Positions 26,260-34,521 of a stretch of DNA of 64,000 nucleotides are shown here, in pieces. Source of the stretch: JACKIC01 sp964392305. GTDB lineage: Bacteria > Planctomycetota > UBA1135 > UBA2386. The DNA is taken from the NCBI GenBank assembly GCA_964392305.1, contig CAYMPV010000010.1, positions 62,001 to 126,000 on the forward strand, read 5' to 3'. The position numbers and the translations under genes were made by a program. Position 1 is the stretch's first letter, and each line of letters begins with the position of its first letter. The notes beneath the pieces were generated by a model. The model did no database searches. It was not told the DNA's origin and saw only the letters and a list, made by a program, of their open reading frames with translations.

Positions 26260-27378
26260 ATGGTCGAGCTCTCACGTCGTTCGTTCCTCGCGTTGGGTGC
26301 CGCGGCTGCGGCCGCCCGAACCGTGCCAGCTGCTTCAATCCAGGCCGCCTCATGGGGGGCGGCGCCGCAAGTGGGCTCGACCTGGCACGACGTCGTCGAC
26401 TGGCCGATCGAGGGGCGCGCCTTCGCCGACCGCAAGGCGCCGTACGACCGTCTGCCGGCGCGCGCGGAGGGTGTGGTGCGAAAGCAGGTCTGGGACCTGT
26501 CGCGCGACAGCGCCGGCATGGTGCTGCGTCTGCAGACGGCCAGTCCGTTCTTGTCCGTGCGCTACCAGTTGAATCGGACCCGGTTGGCCATGGCGCACAT
26601 GCCGGCGACCGGTGCCAGCGGCTGTGACCTGTACGGCCACGACGGCAAGGTCTGGCGCTGGATCGAGGTGACCCGGCCGGCCAAGCAGCAGGTCGAGGCG
26701 AAGCTGTTCGACGGTGCGGGCGCCGCGCCGCGCCGTTTCCAGCTCTACCTGCCGCTCTACAACGGTATCGACAAGCTCGAACTCGGCGTCGCCGAAGGTG
26801 CCAAGCTCGAGCCGCTGCCGCCGCGCGACGACAAGCCGATCCTGTGTTACGGCACTTCGATCATGCACGGCGCGTCCGCGTCGCGACCCGGCATGGCGTG
26901 GCCGGCGATCGTCGGTCGCGCGTTGGATCGGCAGATGCTCAACTTCGGTTTCTCGGGCAACGGCAGGATGGAAGCCGAGGTCGCGCAGTTCCTGGTCGAG
27001 CTGGATCCAGCGGTGTTCCTGATCGACTGTCTGCCCAACATGTCGCCGCAACAGGTGGCCGAACGCGCCGGGCCGCTGGTGAAGCAGATCCGCGAACGGC
27101 GCCCCGACACGCCGATCCTGATGGTCGAGGACCGAACGTTCGCCAACGCGTGGTTCCACGGCAAACGCGCGAGTGACCACGAGGCGCGGCGGCAGGCGCT
27201 GCGTGAGGCCGTGGCGAAGGCCCAGGCCGATGGCGTCAAGGGGCTGCATCTGCTCGGCGGCGCCGATCTGCTCGGCGACGACGGTGACGGCACCACCGAT
27301 GGTTCACACCCCAACGATCTGGGCATGGCCCGGCAGGCCGAGAAGGTGACCGCGGCTCTGCGCGCGATCCTCGGCTGA
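26260..27378 (+). CDS. Tat-exported SGNH/GDSL-family hydrolase
   Basis: The 372-residue protein has a twin-arginine signal (SRRSFLALGAAAAAA). After an N-terminal beta-sandwich-like region, the SGNH domain starts at CYGTSIMHGASASRPG with Ser200, continues with the block II glycine in FSGNGRMEAE and the block III asparagine in DCLPNMSP, and ends with D347 and H350 in DGSHPNDLGM. This is an esterase or acetyl-hydrolase fold, likely acting on a polysaccharide outside the membrane (inference). ATG at 26260 is preferred over GTG at 26251. It is divergent from the PVC-type cytochrome gene. Confidence 0.88.
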   Translation: MVELSRRSFLALGAAAAAARTVPAASIQAASWGAAPQVGSTWHDVVDWPIEGRAFADRKAPYDRLPARAEGVVRKQVWDLSRDSAGMVLRLQTASPFLSVRYQLNRTRLAMAHMPATGASGCDLYGHDGKVWRWIEVTRPAKQQVEAKLFDGAGAAPRRFQLYLPLYNGIDKLELGVAEGAKLEPLPPRDDKPILCYGTSIMHGASASRPGMAWPAIVGRALDRQMLNFGFSGNGRMEAEVAQFLVELDPAVFLIDCLPNMSPQQVAERAGPLVKQIRERRPDTPILMVEDRTFANAWFHGKRASDHEARRQALREAVAKAQADGVKGLHLLGGADLLGDDGDGTTDGSHPNDLGMARQAEKVTAALRAILG

Positions 27379-27412
27379 GAGGCTCCCTTTCCACCTGTCG
27401 CCACAACCTGCG

Positions 27413-27928
27413 ATGAACCGCCCTGCCCCAGACGAGTATGCACCCTACTTCCACGGCTACGTCGCGCGTGTGCCCGGTGACGAGCTGATCGTCCGACTGC
27501 GTGACCAGGGGGAAGGCACACAACGCCTGTTCGCCGGCGTCGACGAGGCGACCGGAATGCACCATTACGCCCCAGGCAAGTGGACGGTGAAGCGCGTGCT
27601 GCAACACGTCGTCGACGGCGAGCGGATGTTCACCTACCGCGCCCTGTGCATCGCGCGCGGCGAACAACAGGCGCTGCCGGGCTTCGACGAGAACGCCTAC
27701 GCCGAACTCGACGGCAGCGATGCGCGTTCCCTGGCGTCGATCGCCGCCGAGTTCGCGGCCGTGCGCGCGGCGACCATCGCCCTGTTCACGGGCTTCGAAG
27801 ACGCCGCGTGGAGCCGTCGTGGCATCGCCAACGGCAATCTGTTCACGGTGCGCGCGCTCGCCTGGGTCACTGCGGGTCACGAGCTGCACCACGTGACCGT
27901 GCTGCGCGAACGTTATCGCGTCGGCTGA
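27413..27928 (+). CDS. DinB-family (metal-dependent four-helix) protein
   Basis: The 171-residue four-helix-bundle protein has histidines placed as in DinB/YfiT proteins: QHVVDGERMFTYRAL near 61 and TAGHELHHVTVLRERY at the C-terminus, which together make a three-histidine metal site. Members are often thiol-dependent transferases; the substrate here cannot be inferred. It follows the SGNH hydrolase by 34 bp in the same direction. Its last 16 bases overlap the convergent RNA methyltransferase gene. Confidence 0.85.
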   Translation: MNRPAPDEYAPYFHGYVARVPGDELIVRLRDQGEGTQRLFAGVDEATGMHHYAPGKWTVKRVLQHVVDGERMFTYRALCIARGEQQALPGFDENAYAELDGSDARSLASIAAEFAAVRAATIALFTGFEDAAWSRRGIANGNLFTVRALAWVTAGHELHHVTVLRERYRVG

Positions 27929-29091
27929 TCGGGGTCGGGGCTCGTCGCCGCCCCGCGCACCTCTTGCGCGGTGACCCTCAGTGCGGTGACCGCGACTCCG
28001 CCATGCCGCGTCGTGAACACCGCCTGCAGCGGCAGGCCGCTGCGGCGCGCGAGGCGCGGGTCGTGCGCCAGCAGCGTCGCCGACCAGCCCGCACCCAACG
28101 CCGACACGCAGTTGCCGAACGTCTGGTAGAGCGGCAGCAGGCTGCGCCCGGCGCTGACGCGCAAGCCGTAGGGCGGGTTGGTGACGATCCTGCCGATCGC
28201 CGGAGCCGTGGCGGGGTCGCGAAGCCACGGCTGGGCGCGCAGCGCCGCGCACGTGAACTCGATCGCGTCGGCCAGGCCGGCGCGCTCCGCGTTGGCGCGC
28301 GCGGACTCGATCACCCCGGCGTCGCGGTCGCCGGCCGCGACTCGCGGCGGGTCGTTCACCTCGGGCCGGGCGGCGGCGACGCGCGCCCAGGTCGCGGCGT
28401 CGAACATCGCCAGGTGCTGCAGCGGCGGCGGCCGCAGCCGCCCCGGCGGCAGGCCGTGCAGCAGCGCCGCAGCCTCGATCGCGATCGTGCCCGAGCCGCA
28501 GAACGGATCGAGCACCGCCGCGCCCGACGGCACTTGCGCGGCGAGCACCAGCGCGTGGGCGATGTCCTCACGCAGCGGTGCCTTGCCGGAGGCGAGGCGA
28601 TAGCCGCGGCGGTGCAGCGGCGTCACGCTGGTGTCGAGCGAGATCGTGCAGTGATCGTCTTCGAAACGAACGGCGATGCGCGCGACGGGAGCGTCCGAGT
28701 CCGGGGCGAGCGCCGGCAGGTCGCCGAGCACGTTGTGGATCGAGCGTTCGACGCGCTCGGTGATCGCACCGGTGTGGAACAGACGCGAGCGGCGCGCCGT
28801 GGCGGTGACCTGCGCGGCGACGTCGCGGCGCAGCCACTGCTGCCAGGGCATCGTCGCCGTCTTGCGTTCGAGCTCGCCGAGCGCGCGGCAGCGGAAGTCG
28901 GCGAGCCGCAGCAGCACGTGGCTGGCGGTGCCGAGCCACAGGCCGCAGCGTTGCAGCAGCTCGAGGTCGGCTGTGAAGTGTGCGCCGCCCGGCGCTGGTT
29001 GCGGATCGGCACCCAGTTCGCGCAGTTCGGTCGCGAGCAGCGGTTCGAGACCGGGCAGGCACGCGGCGAAGGCGGCCGACGAGGGGGGCAT
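27913..29091 (-). CDS. THUMP-containing rRNA (guanine-N2)-methyltransferase, RlmL-like
   Basis: The 392-residue protein has an N-terminal THUMP/ferredoxin-like RNA-binding half (FAACLPGLEPLLATELRELG) and a methyltransferase half with the RlmL-type phrase APLREDIAHALVLAA, motif I DPFCGSGTIAIEAA and the catalytic TNPPYG. Such enzymes make N2-methylguanosine in 23S rRNA; RlmL/YcbY acts on G2445. It lacks the second RlmK domain of the fused E. coli enzyme, as most homologues do. The start at 29091 avoids an arginine-rich, unconserved extension. Confidence 0.88.
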   Translation of the reverse strand: MPPSSAAFAACLPGLEPLLATELRELGADPQPAPGGAHFTADLELLQRCGLWLGTASHVLLRLADFRCRALGELERKTATMPWQQWLRRDVAAQVTATARRSRLFHTGAITERVERSIHNVLGDLPALAPDSDAPVARIAVRFEDDHCTISLDTSVTPLHRRGYRLASGKAPLREDIAHALVLAAQVPSGAAVLDPFCGSGTIAIEAAALLHGLPPGRLRPPPLQHLAMFDAATWARVAAARPEVNDPPRVAAGDRDAGVIESARANAERAGLADAIEFTCAALRAQPWLRDPATAPAIGRIVTNPPYGLRVSAGRSLLPLYQTFGNCVSALGAGWSATLLAHDPRLARRSGLPLQAVFTTRHGGVAVTALRVTAQEVRGAATSPDPDQPTR

Positions 29092-29188
29092 CGACGCACG
29101 GTAGCGGCGGCGCCGGTGCGATCCAGGTGCCGGTCCGCTCACGCGATCCGTGGGTTCCGGCAACCGGCGGGTTCCGGCGACGAACGGT

Positions 29189-30583
29189 TCAGTCCGGTCG
29201 CAGCTCGCGGATCACCGCCAGCATGCCGTCGATCGAGGGCAGCTTGTGGCGCAGCTGGCCGCGTTCGGCGCCCGCGGCCTGCTCCCAGGCGTCGAGGCGT
29301 TGCCAGTCCGACCAGTCGACGACGAACACGCCGCGTTCGCGCAGCAGGGCGCCGAGGTCGTCAGCGATCGGCTGCAGGTGTTTGGCTGCTTCGCGGTCGG
29401 CCAGCATCTGCTCGACCGTGGCCTTGGCGTCGGGGCTGTTGGTGCCGATCAGGCCGGTCGGTCCACGCTTGCACCAGCCGACGACGTATTGGCCGGTGAT
29501 CACCGCGCCACCCGGTTGTGCGAGCACGCGCCCGGCGTCGTTGGGCACGATGCCCTTCTTGGGCTCGTGAGGCACGCCGGGAACGGGCAGGCCCTTGTAG
29601 CCGATCGCCTTGAACAACAGGTCGACCTGCAGGTCCTCGTAGCGGTCGATCGCCTTGGGGCGCGGGGTGCCGTCGTCACCGGCGACCAGCACCATGTGTT
29701 GGATGCGAACGCCGGACAGGCGCCCGTCGGTGCCGCGCAGTTCGACCGGGGCGACCTTGAAGCGACAGCGCAGCTTGCGGGTGCCCTGGCCTTCGCCGAG
29801 CTCGGCCCGTTCGTGAACGAACTTGACGTTGCGCTGCTGGCTGCGCGGCGCCGACTCGAGCCACTGCTCGCTGAGTGGATCCAGCGCGGCCTCTTCGGCG
29901 GTGACGACCACGTCGGTGTCGGGCAACTCGGCGATCTCCTCGATCTCCTTGGGTGAGAACGCCGCCTGCGCGGGGCCGCGACGACCCAGCAGTACGACCT
30001 CACGCACCTTGTTGCCGCGCAGCACGGCGAGCGCGTGTTCGGCGATGTCGGTGTCCGCGAGGCGTTCGGCGGGACTCAGCAGCACGCGCGCCACGTCCAT
30101 CGCCACGTTGCCGTTGCCGACGATCGCGACCCGTTCGGCGCGCGCCAGGTCGAAGCGGTGATGTTGGTGGTCGGGGTGGCCGTTGTACCAGCCGACGAAG
30201 TCGGTCGCGGCGTAGATCCCGTCCAGGTCTTCGTCGGGCAGGCCGAGCTTCTGGTCGCTCTCGCAGCCGAACGCGTAGACGATCTGGTGGTAGTGACGGG
30301 TCAGATCGTCGACCTGCACGTCGCGACCGAGCTTGACGTTGCCGAAGAACCGGAAGCCCGGGTTGGCGGCGATCTTCTCGTAGACCTTGACCACGCCCTT
30401 GATGTTCTGGTGGTCGGGCGCGACGCCGCCGCGCACCAGTCCGTAGGGGACCGGCAGCCGGTCGAACATGTCGACGCGCACGCCTTCTCCCAATGCCTTG
30501 AACAGCGCTTCGGTCGCGTAGAACGCCGATGGCCCGGCGCCGACGACGGCGACGCGCCATGGTTGGTTTGTGGCCCCGTGCAT
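29189..30583 (-). CDS. Ferredoxin/adrenodoxin-NADP+ reductase (FprA-like)
   Basis: The 464-residue flavoprotein has an N-terminal FAD-binding GAGPSAFYATEAL, the family signature GLVRGGVAPDHQNIKGV, an NAD(P)-binding GNGNVAMDVARVLL, and the C-terminal GWCKRGPTGLIGTNSPDA. These define the FprA/adrenodoxin reductase family, which moves electrons between NADPH and ferredoxin in the cytoplasm. It could serve the ferredoxin of the box operon 28 kb away (inference). It is divergent from the VLRF1-like gene. Start at 30583. Confidence 0.93.
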   Translation of the reverse strand: MHGATNQPWRVAVVGAGPSAFYATEALFKALGEGVRVDMFDRLPVPYGLVRGGVAPDHQNIKGVVKVYEKIAANPGFRFFGNVKLGRDVQVDDLTRHYHQIVYAFGCESDQKLGLPDEDLDGIYAATDFVGWYNGHPDHQHHRFDLARAERVAIVGNGNVAMDVARVLLSPAERLADTDIAEHALAVLRGNKVREVVLLGRRGPAQAAFSPKEIEEIAELPDTDVVVTAEEAALDPLSEQWLESAPRSQQRNVKFVHERAELGEGQGTRKLRCRFKVAPVELRGTDGRLSGVRIQHMVLVAGDDGTPRPKAIDRYEDLQVDLLFKAIGYKGLPVPGVPHEPKKGIVPNDAGRVLAQPGGAVITGQYVVGWCKRGPTGLIGTNSPDAKATVEQMLADREAAKHLQPIADDLGALLRERGVFVVDWSDWQRLDAWEQAAGAERGQLRHKLPSIDGMLAVIRELRPD

Positions 30584-30630
30584 GGCGCGCGATGATAGCG
30601 TCCTGCTTCCTGGCGTCTCGCCAACGATCG

Positions 30631-31296
30631 ATGACTTCGGCCGACGGTTTCGTGGTGCGTTTCGGGCTCGACGACCTGCCCGAACAGTTGCAGGCGTTCG
30701 CGCAGCGGCATGCCGACGCCGTCGCCGATCGCCGCGGGTTGACGTTCGTGGCCGGCGCCGCGCGATTGCGACCGCCGTTGCTGGCGCCGCGGGTTCGCGC
30801 CGGCGAGCCGATCGCGAGTTATCTCGAACGGTTCGCCGAGGTTCGACCCGGCGATGCGGAGCGCCACCTGATCCTGCTGCTGCGCGCCGGCGCGGCGGCG
30901 ATCGGCTATTGGGAAGGTGACGAGCTGCTCGACCACAAGGCGCTCTCGGCCTACGTGGTGCGCGGCAACGGCAAGGCCCAGCCGACCTACCTGGCGAGCC
31001 GCGGCAAGTCGCGCTACGGCTCGCGCCTGCGCCTGCAGAACTGGCGGCGCCTGCTGACCACCGTGAGCGAGCGGCTGCAGCGCTGCGTCGATCAGTACGG
31101 CGCTCCGGAGCGCATCTTCACCGGCATGCCGGTGCGGCTGGTGGCCGAACTGTGGTCGGCCGAGCCGGTGCCGCCGTTCGCGTCCGACGACGAACGGGTG
31201 CAGCGGCTGCCGCTGCACGTGTTCCGCCCCGACTTCGGCGAACTGCAGCGCGTGCGCAGTTGGATGGCGACGGGTGCGCTGGAGTTGCCGGGCTGA
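30631..31296 (+). CDS. VLRF1-like (Vms1/ANKZF1 release-factor fold) protein
   Basis: The 221-residue protein has a central stretch, AYVVRGNGKAQPTYLASRGK followed by SRYGSRLRLQNWRRLL, that resembles the Vms1-like release factor 1 domain. That family has a conserved G-x-x-Q loop (here Gln117) which hydrolyses peptidyl-tRNA on stalled ribosomes. The following helices (LLTTVSERLQRCVDQYGAPE) and the final RLPLHVFRPDFGELQRV also fit. Bacterial and archaeal VLRF1 proteins are thought to work in ribosome rescue. ATG at 30631 follows an arginine-rich non-coding-looking run. The assignment rests on motif recognition only. Confidence 0.6.
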   Translation: MTSADGFVVRFGLDDLPEQLQAFAQRHADAVADRRGLTFVAGAARLRPPLLAPRVRAGEPIASYLERFAEVRPGDAERHLILLLRAGAAAIGYWEGDELLDHKALSAYVVRGNGKAQPTYLASRGKSRYGSRLRLQNWRRLLTTVSERLQRCVDQYGAPERIFTGMPVRLVAELWSAEPVPPFASDDERVQRLPLHVFRPDFGELQRVRSWMATGALELPG

Positions 31297-31311
31297 CCCG
31301 GCCGTGCGGGA

Positions 31312-32139
31312 CTACTTCTTGGCCGCGGGTCGCGTCAACTCGGGCCGGCCCAGGTCCAACTCGCGGATCCAGATGTTGCGGAAGCGCACGGGGTCGCCGT
31401 GATCCTGCAGACGAATCGCGCCCTTGGCGGCGTGCTTCTCGTACCTCGGCAGCGAGCGGTGTGCGGTCTGCCCGAGGTAGGCCTGATCGTGCTGCACGAG
31501 GATGCCGTTGTGGATGACCGTGATGCGCGCCGGCTCGAGCAACTCGCCATCGGCGGCGAAACGCGGTGCACGGAAGACGATGTCGTAGGTCTGCCACTCG
31601 CCGGGTCGGCGGCAGGCGTTGACCATCGGCGGTGTCTGCCCGTAGAGCGATGCGGCCTGGCCGTCCGCATACGTGGGGTTCTCGAACGAATCGAGCACCT
31701 GCACCTCGTAGCGGCCGAAGAAGAAGATGCCGCTGTTGCCCCGCCCCTGCGACTCGCCCTTCGCCGGCGCCGGTGTCGCCCACTCGACGTGCAACTGGCA
31801 ATCGCCGAACTCGCCGCGGGTCTGGATGTCACCGGTGCGGTTGACCTCCGCGAAGCCGTCGGCGATGCGCCACTGGGCCTTGTCGTCGCGGCCGGTGAAC
31901 GCGTCGAGCGACTTGCCGTCGAACAAGACGGTCGCGTCCTCGGGAACCGGCAACGGCGCGGTCGGCGCCGGGCCGGGATCGACGGCGCGGGGGCGCGGCC
32001 GCATCGAGTCGTGGACATGCCAGCCGCTGGGCAGCAGCGGGGTGTCGGTGTAACCCGGGCCTGGCTGATCCTGGGCGAGCAGCGCGGCGCAAGAAGTGAG
32101 CAGGAAGACGGCGTGCGAGAGTGGCGACGGCATGCCCAT
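31312..32139 (-). CDS. Secreted DUF1080 (3-keto-disaccharide hydrolase-like) protein
   Basis: The 275-residue protein has a signal peptide (LSHAVFLLTSCAALLAQ) and a concanavalin-like DUF1080 domain: TVLFDGKSLDAFTGRDDKAQ, GEFGDCQLHVEWATP, GRGNSGIFFFGRYEVQVLDS, GEWQTYDIVFRAPRF, and GDPVRFRNIWIRELD at the end. The family is greatly expanded in planctomycetes and is linked to cleavage of 3-keto-glycosides or to carbohydrate binding. The start (32139) overlaps the stop of the sigma-like gene by one base (TGATG), so the two are translationally coupled. That hints the sigma-like protein may control it. Confidence 0.9.
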   Translation of the reverse strand: MGMPSPLSHAVFLLTSCAALLAQDQPGPGYTDTPLLPSGWHVHDSMRPRPRAVDPGPAPTAPLPVPEDATVLFDGKSLDAFTGRDDKAQWRIADGFAEVNRTGDIQTRGEFGDCQLHVEWATPAPAKGESQGRGNSGIFFFGRYEVQVLDSFENPTYADGQAASLYGQTPPMVNACRRPGEWQTYDIVFRAPRFAADGELLEPARITVIHNGILVQHDQAYLGQTAHRSLPRYEKHAAKGAIRLQDHGDPVRFRNIWIRELDLGRPELTRPAAKK

Positions 32140-32651
32140 CACGATGAACGGGTGCCCGGCGGTAAACCAGGGCCTTCGAGCAGTCGCCGGGCCTTGCGCG
32201 TGATCGAGGACATCGACCGGCGGAAGTCGCGGGGTTGCATGCCGCAGCTGCTGGCCGCGGCGCGGTGGCTGCGACAGGTCAGGGCCGCGTGCAGGGCGTC
32301 CTGTTGGCGCGGCGACAGCGTCGCGTGGACATGTTCGCGGACGAAGTCGGCGCCGCGGGCTTTGCGTTCCGCCTGCAGACCCTCGGTCCACGCCGTTTCA
32401 CGCGCCACGGCGTTGCTGCCCGATTCGAGCGGCAGGGTTCGGCCCCAGCCCTTGCGCAACAGCGAATACACGCAGCGTCTGGCTACAGCCCGCAGCCAGG
32501 CCTCCGGGTTGGTCGGTGGGCGGCCTGCCAGGGTTGCCAGCGTCAGTTGGTGAACGGCCCGCTCGCTGGCCTCGTCGGCGAGGAAGCCGGAGCGGACGAT
32601 GTTCGCCGCGGCGCGGCGAGCGACGGGTAGGAGTTTTGCCGGATCGTGCAT
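32139..32651 (-). CDS. ECF-like sigma factor
   Basis: The 170-residue protein has weak sigma-70 family features: a region-2-like helix pair (AVHQLTLATLAGRPPTNPEA, WLRAVARRCVYSLLRKG) and a region-4-like helix-turn-helix (LSPRQQDALHAALTCRSHRA, then CGMQPRDFRRSMSSITRKARRLL). Both are more divergent than in typical ECF factors. It starts at 32651 and its stop overlaps the DUF1080 start. A credible promoter lies ~50 bp upstream, divergent from an XRE regulator. A non-canonical transcription regulator of similar fold cannot be excluded. Confidence 0.65.
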   Translation of the reverse strand: MHDPAKLLPVARRAAANIVRSGFLADEASERAVHQLTLATLAGRPPTNPEAWLRAVARRCVYSLLRKGWGRTLPLESGSNAVARETAWTEGLQAERKARGADFVREHVHATLSPRQQDALHAALTCRSHRAAASSCGMQPRDFRRSMSSITRKARRLLEGPGLPPGTRSS

Positions 32652-32696
32652 GGGTGCGGTTCCTCGAAGCCGGAAGACACTGGTAGTGGATGCCGA

Positions 32697-32724
32697 CTCA
32701 TACTTTTTCATGCCGATACGTCAA
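32697..32724 (-). promoter_or_regulatory. Candidate promoter of the sigma-like/DUF1080 operon
   Basis: On the minus strand TTGACG (complement of 32719-32724) and TATGAG (complement of 32697-32702) are separated by 16 bases, ~46 bp before the sigma-like start. The surrounding ~70 bp are unusually AT-rich for this window. Confidence 0.4.
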
Positions 32725-32749
32725 GTTTCGTGTCGAATAAGCCGATACG
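32712..32749 (+). repeat. Direct repeat of GCCGATACG in the divergent intergenic region
   Basis: GCCGATACG occurs at 32712-32720 and again at 32741-32749, 29 bases apart (about three helical turns). The first copy overlaps the -35 of the leftward operon. The pair lies between the sigma-like gene and the XRE regulator and could be a binding site for either product. Confidence 0.35.
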
Positions 32750-32827
32750 CACGCGGAGGTTCTTCGGGTCTTTCGCGGAAGTCGGGCCTCCGCCACAATG
32801 GATGCGTAGGGACGCAAGGTCCCTTCA

Positions 32828-33349
32828 GTGCACGACGTGAGCGAACTCCCACAACCGAACCCGCCCGAGCCGAGGCAGTCCGACTCCAGCCCGGCCCGCC
32901 CGCTGGCCAACCATCTTTCCGGCCGGTTGCGCGAGTTGCGGGCCCGTCGCGGCATGACCCAGGATCAGGTGGCAAAGCACCTGAACTGCCACGAGTCGGC
33001 CGTGTCGCGTTGGGAGAGCGGCACCCGCTTTCCGACCGGCGAGGACCTGGTGGCCCTCGCCGACCTGTTCGAGGTCAGCACCGACGACCTGCTCGGTCGG
33101 GCCAGGCAGTATGCGTCCGCGGGCATGGCGCTCGTCGACATGCGCTTGCTCGAGCAGCTGGCGGCGGCGCATTCGACCGAGGAGTTCGACCAGGTCATCG
33201 CCGCGCATGAAGAGCAGGCGATCTGGTTGCCGGTGCCCGAGGGTGCCGTGTTGGTGCCGGTGGCCGAGGCGATGCGTCTGGCTCGCAAGGTGGCCGACAA
33301 GCACAAGGCCAGCCGGTTCGCCGATCGGCTGTTCCGCCCGCGGATCTGA
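32828..33349 (+). CDS. XRE-family helix-turn-helix regulator
   Basis: The 173-residue protein has a ~30-residue flexible N-terminus, an XRE/Cro DNA-binding domain near 30-88 (LSGRLRELRARRGMTQDQVA, HLNCHESAVSRWESGTRFP, EDLVALADLFEVSTDDLL), and an ~80-residue C-terminal domain I do not recognise. It starts with GTG at 32828; a second GTG nine bases on is possible. It is divergent from the sigma-like gene across an AT-rich region with direct repeats, so it may regulate both directions (inference). Confidence 0.85.
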   Translation: MHDVSELPQPNPPEPRQSDSSPARPLANHLSGRLRELRARRGMTQDQVAKHLNCHESAVSRWESGTRFPTGEDLVALADLFEVSTDDLLGRARQYASAGMALVDMRLLEQLAAAHSTEEFDQVIAAHEEQAIWLPVPEGAVLVPVAEAMRLARKVADKHKASRFADRLFRPRI

Positions 33350-33391
33350 GTGCCCGCGGACCTGGTCGCCAGCGGATTCGGCCGGGTGCGA

Positions 33392-34417
33392 TCAGGCCTT
33401 CGCGCCGAAGCGTTTGCAGACGGCGGCCGTGAACTGCGCCGTGTCGAGCGTGCCGCCGAGGTCGCGGGTGCGATCGCCGGCGGCAATCGCGCCGCGCACG
33501 GCTTCGTCGAGCATCGTGCCCAGCCCGCGGAATCCCGTGTGTGTCAGCAGCATCGCGAACGCGAGCAGCGCCGCGGACGGATTGCACACGCCCTTGCCGG
33601 CGATGTCGGGGGCGGTGCCGCCGGCGGGATCGAACATCGCCAACGCGACCTCGCCGCGTTCGTCGAACGAGTAGCTCGCGCTCGCCCCCAGGCCGATGCT
33701 GCCGACGATGCCGCAGGCCATGTCGGACAGGAAGTCGCCGTATTCGTTCGGCGTCACCACCACGCGGTAGGACTCGGAAGCGAGCAGCATCTTGTAGAGC
33801 AGCGCGTCGAACAGCTCACTCTTGTGGCCCACGCCCGCGAACTGCTTCTTGACGTCGAGCACGACTTCCTCGAACAGGCCATCGGTCGCGCGTTGGATCG
33901 TGTACTTGCTGCTGCTGACGACGTCACAGCCGAGCCGCTGCGCCAGTCGGAACGCGAACAGTGCGGCCTCTCGCGCGGGTTTGCGTTCGATCACGCGGAT
34001 CGACACCGCGGCTTCGCTGCCGATGCGTCGGCCGGCGTCCTCGTAGGTGCCGCCGACGGCGATGCGGATGATGTGCAGGTCGACCTTGCCCTGATGGCGC
34101 GTGCGCACGCCCTCGATCGACGCCACCGGGCGGTGGATCACCGAGAAGTTGCAGCGCTCGCGCAGCACCTTGTTGGGGCTCTCCTTCTCGGTGACCGTCG
34201 GATACTTCATCGCCACGCGGTGCGTGCCGATCGCCGCCATCGCGGCGGCGTAGCTGGCCTCGGCGTCGCGGCGCCGGTTCTCGAGCGACAGGTCGACGGG
34301 ATGGAACTCCACCGCCAACGGCAGGGCCGCGGCGACGGTGTGCACGGACGAGGACAGTTCGGCGGAGATGCCGTCGCCGAGGAATTCGGCGACGTGCAGT
34401 TTTTCGCGGTCGGGCAT
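33392..34417 (-). CDS. Isocitrate/isopropylmalate dehydrogenase family protein
   Basis: The 341-residue protein has the decarboxylating beta-hydroxyacid dehydrogenase fold: HVAEFLGDGIS at the start, the substrate arginines in KVLRERCNFSVIHRPV, SSSKYTIQRATDGLF with a catalytic-type tyrosine, the metal aspartates in PNEYGDFLSDMACGIVGSIG, and the NAD-binding loop GGTAPDIAGKGVCNPSA. Isocitrate or 3-isopropylmalate could be the substrate; the sequence alone does not decide. No leucine-biosynthesis or TCA genes adjoin it. ATG at 34417 removes a proline/glycine-rich non-conserved lead. Confidence 0.85.
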   Translation of the reverse strand: MPDREKLHVAEFLGDGISAELSSSVHTVAAALPLAVEFHPVDLSLENRRRDAEASYAAAMAAIGTHRVAMKYPTVTEKESPNKVLRERCNFSVIHRPVASIEGVRTRHQGKVDLHIIRIAVGGTYEDAGRRIGSEAAVSIRVIERKPAREAALFAFRLAQRLGCDVVSSSKYTIQRATDGLFEEVVLDVKKQFAGVGHKSELFDALLYKMLLASESYRVVVTPNEYGDFLSDMACGIVGSIGLGASASYSFDERGEVALAMFDPAGGTAPDIAGKGVCNPSAALLAFAMLLTHTGFRGLGTMLDEAVRGAIAAGDRTRDLGGTLDTAQFTAAVCKRFGAKA

Positions 34418-34521
34418 TTCGGGCAGCGGTTTTAGCCCGGGTGCCCCGCGGGGTCCATCGTGGTCCACACCGCGGGGGCGGTCGCCGGCGGCCACGCAGG
34501 TCGCCGGCGACGGTCAGGCCC

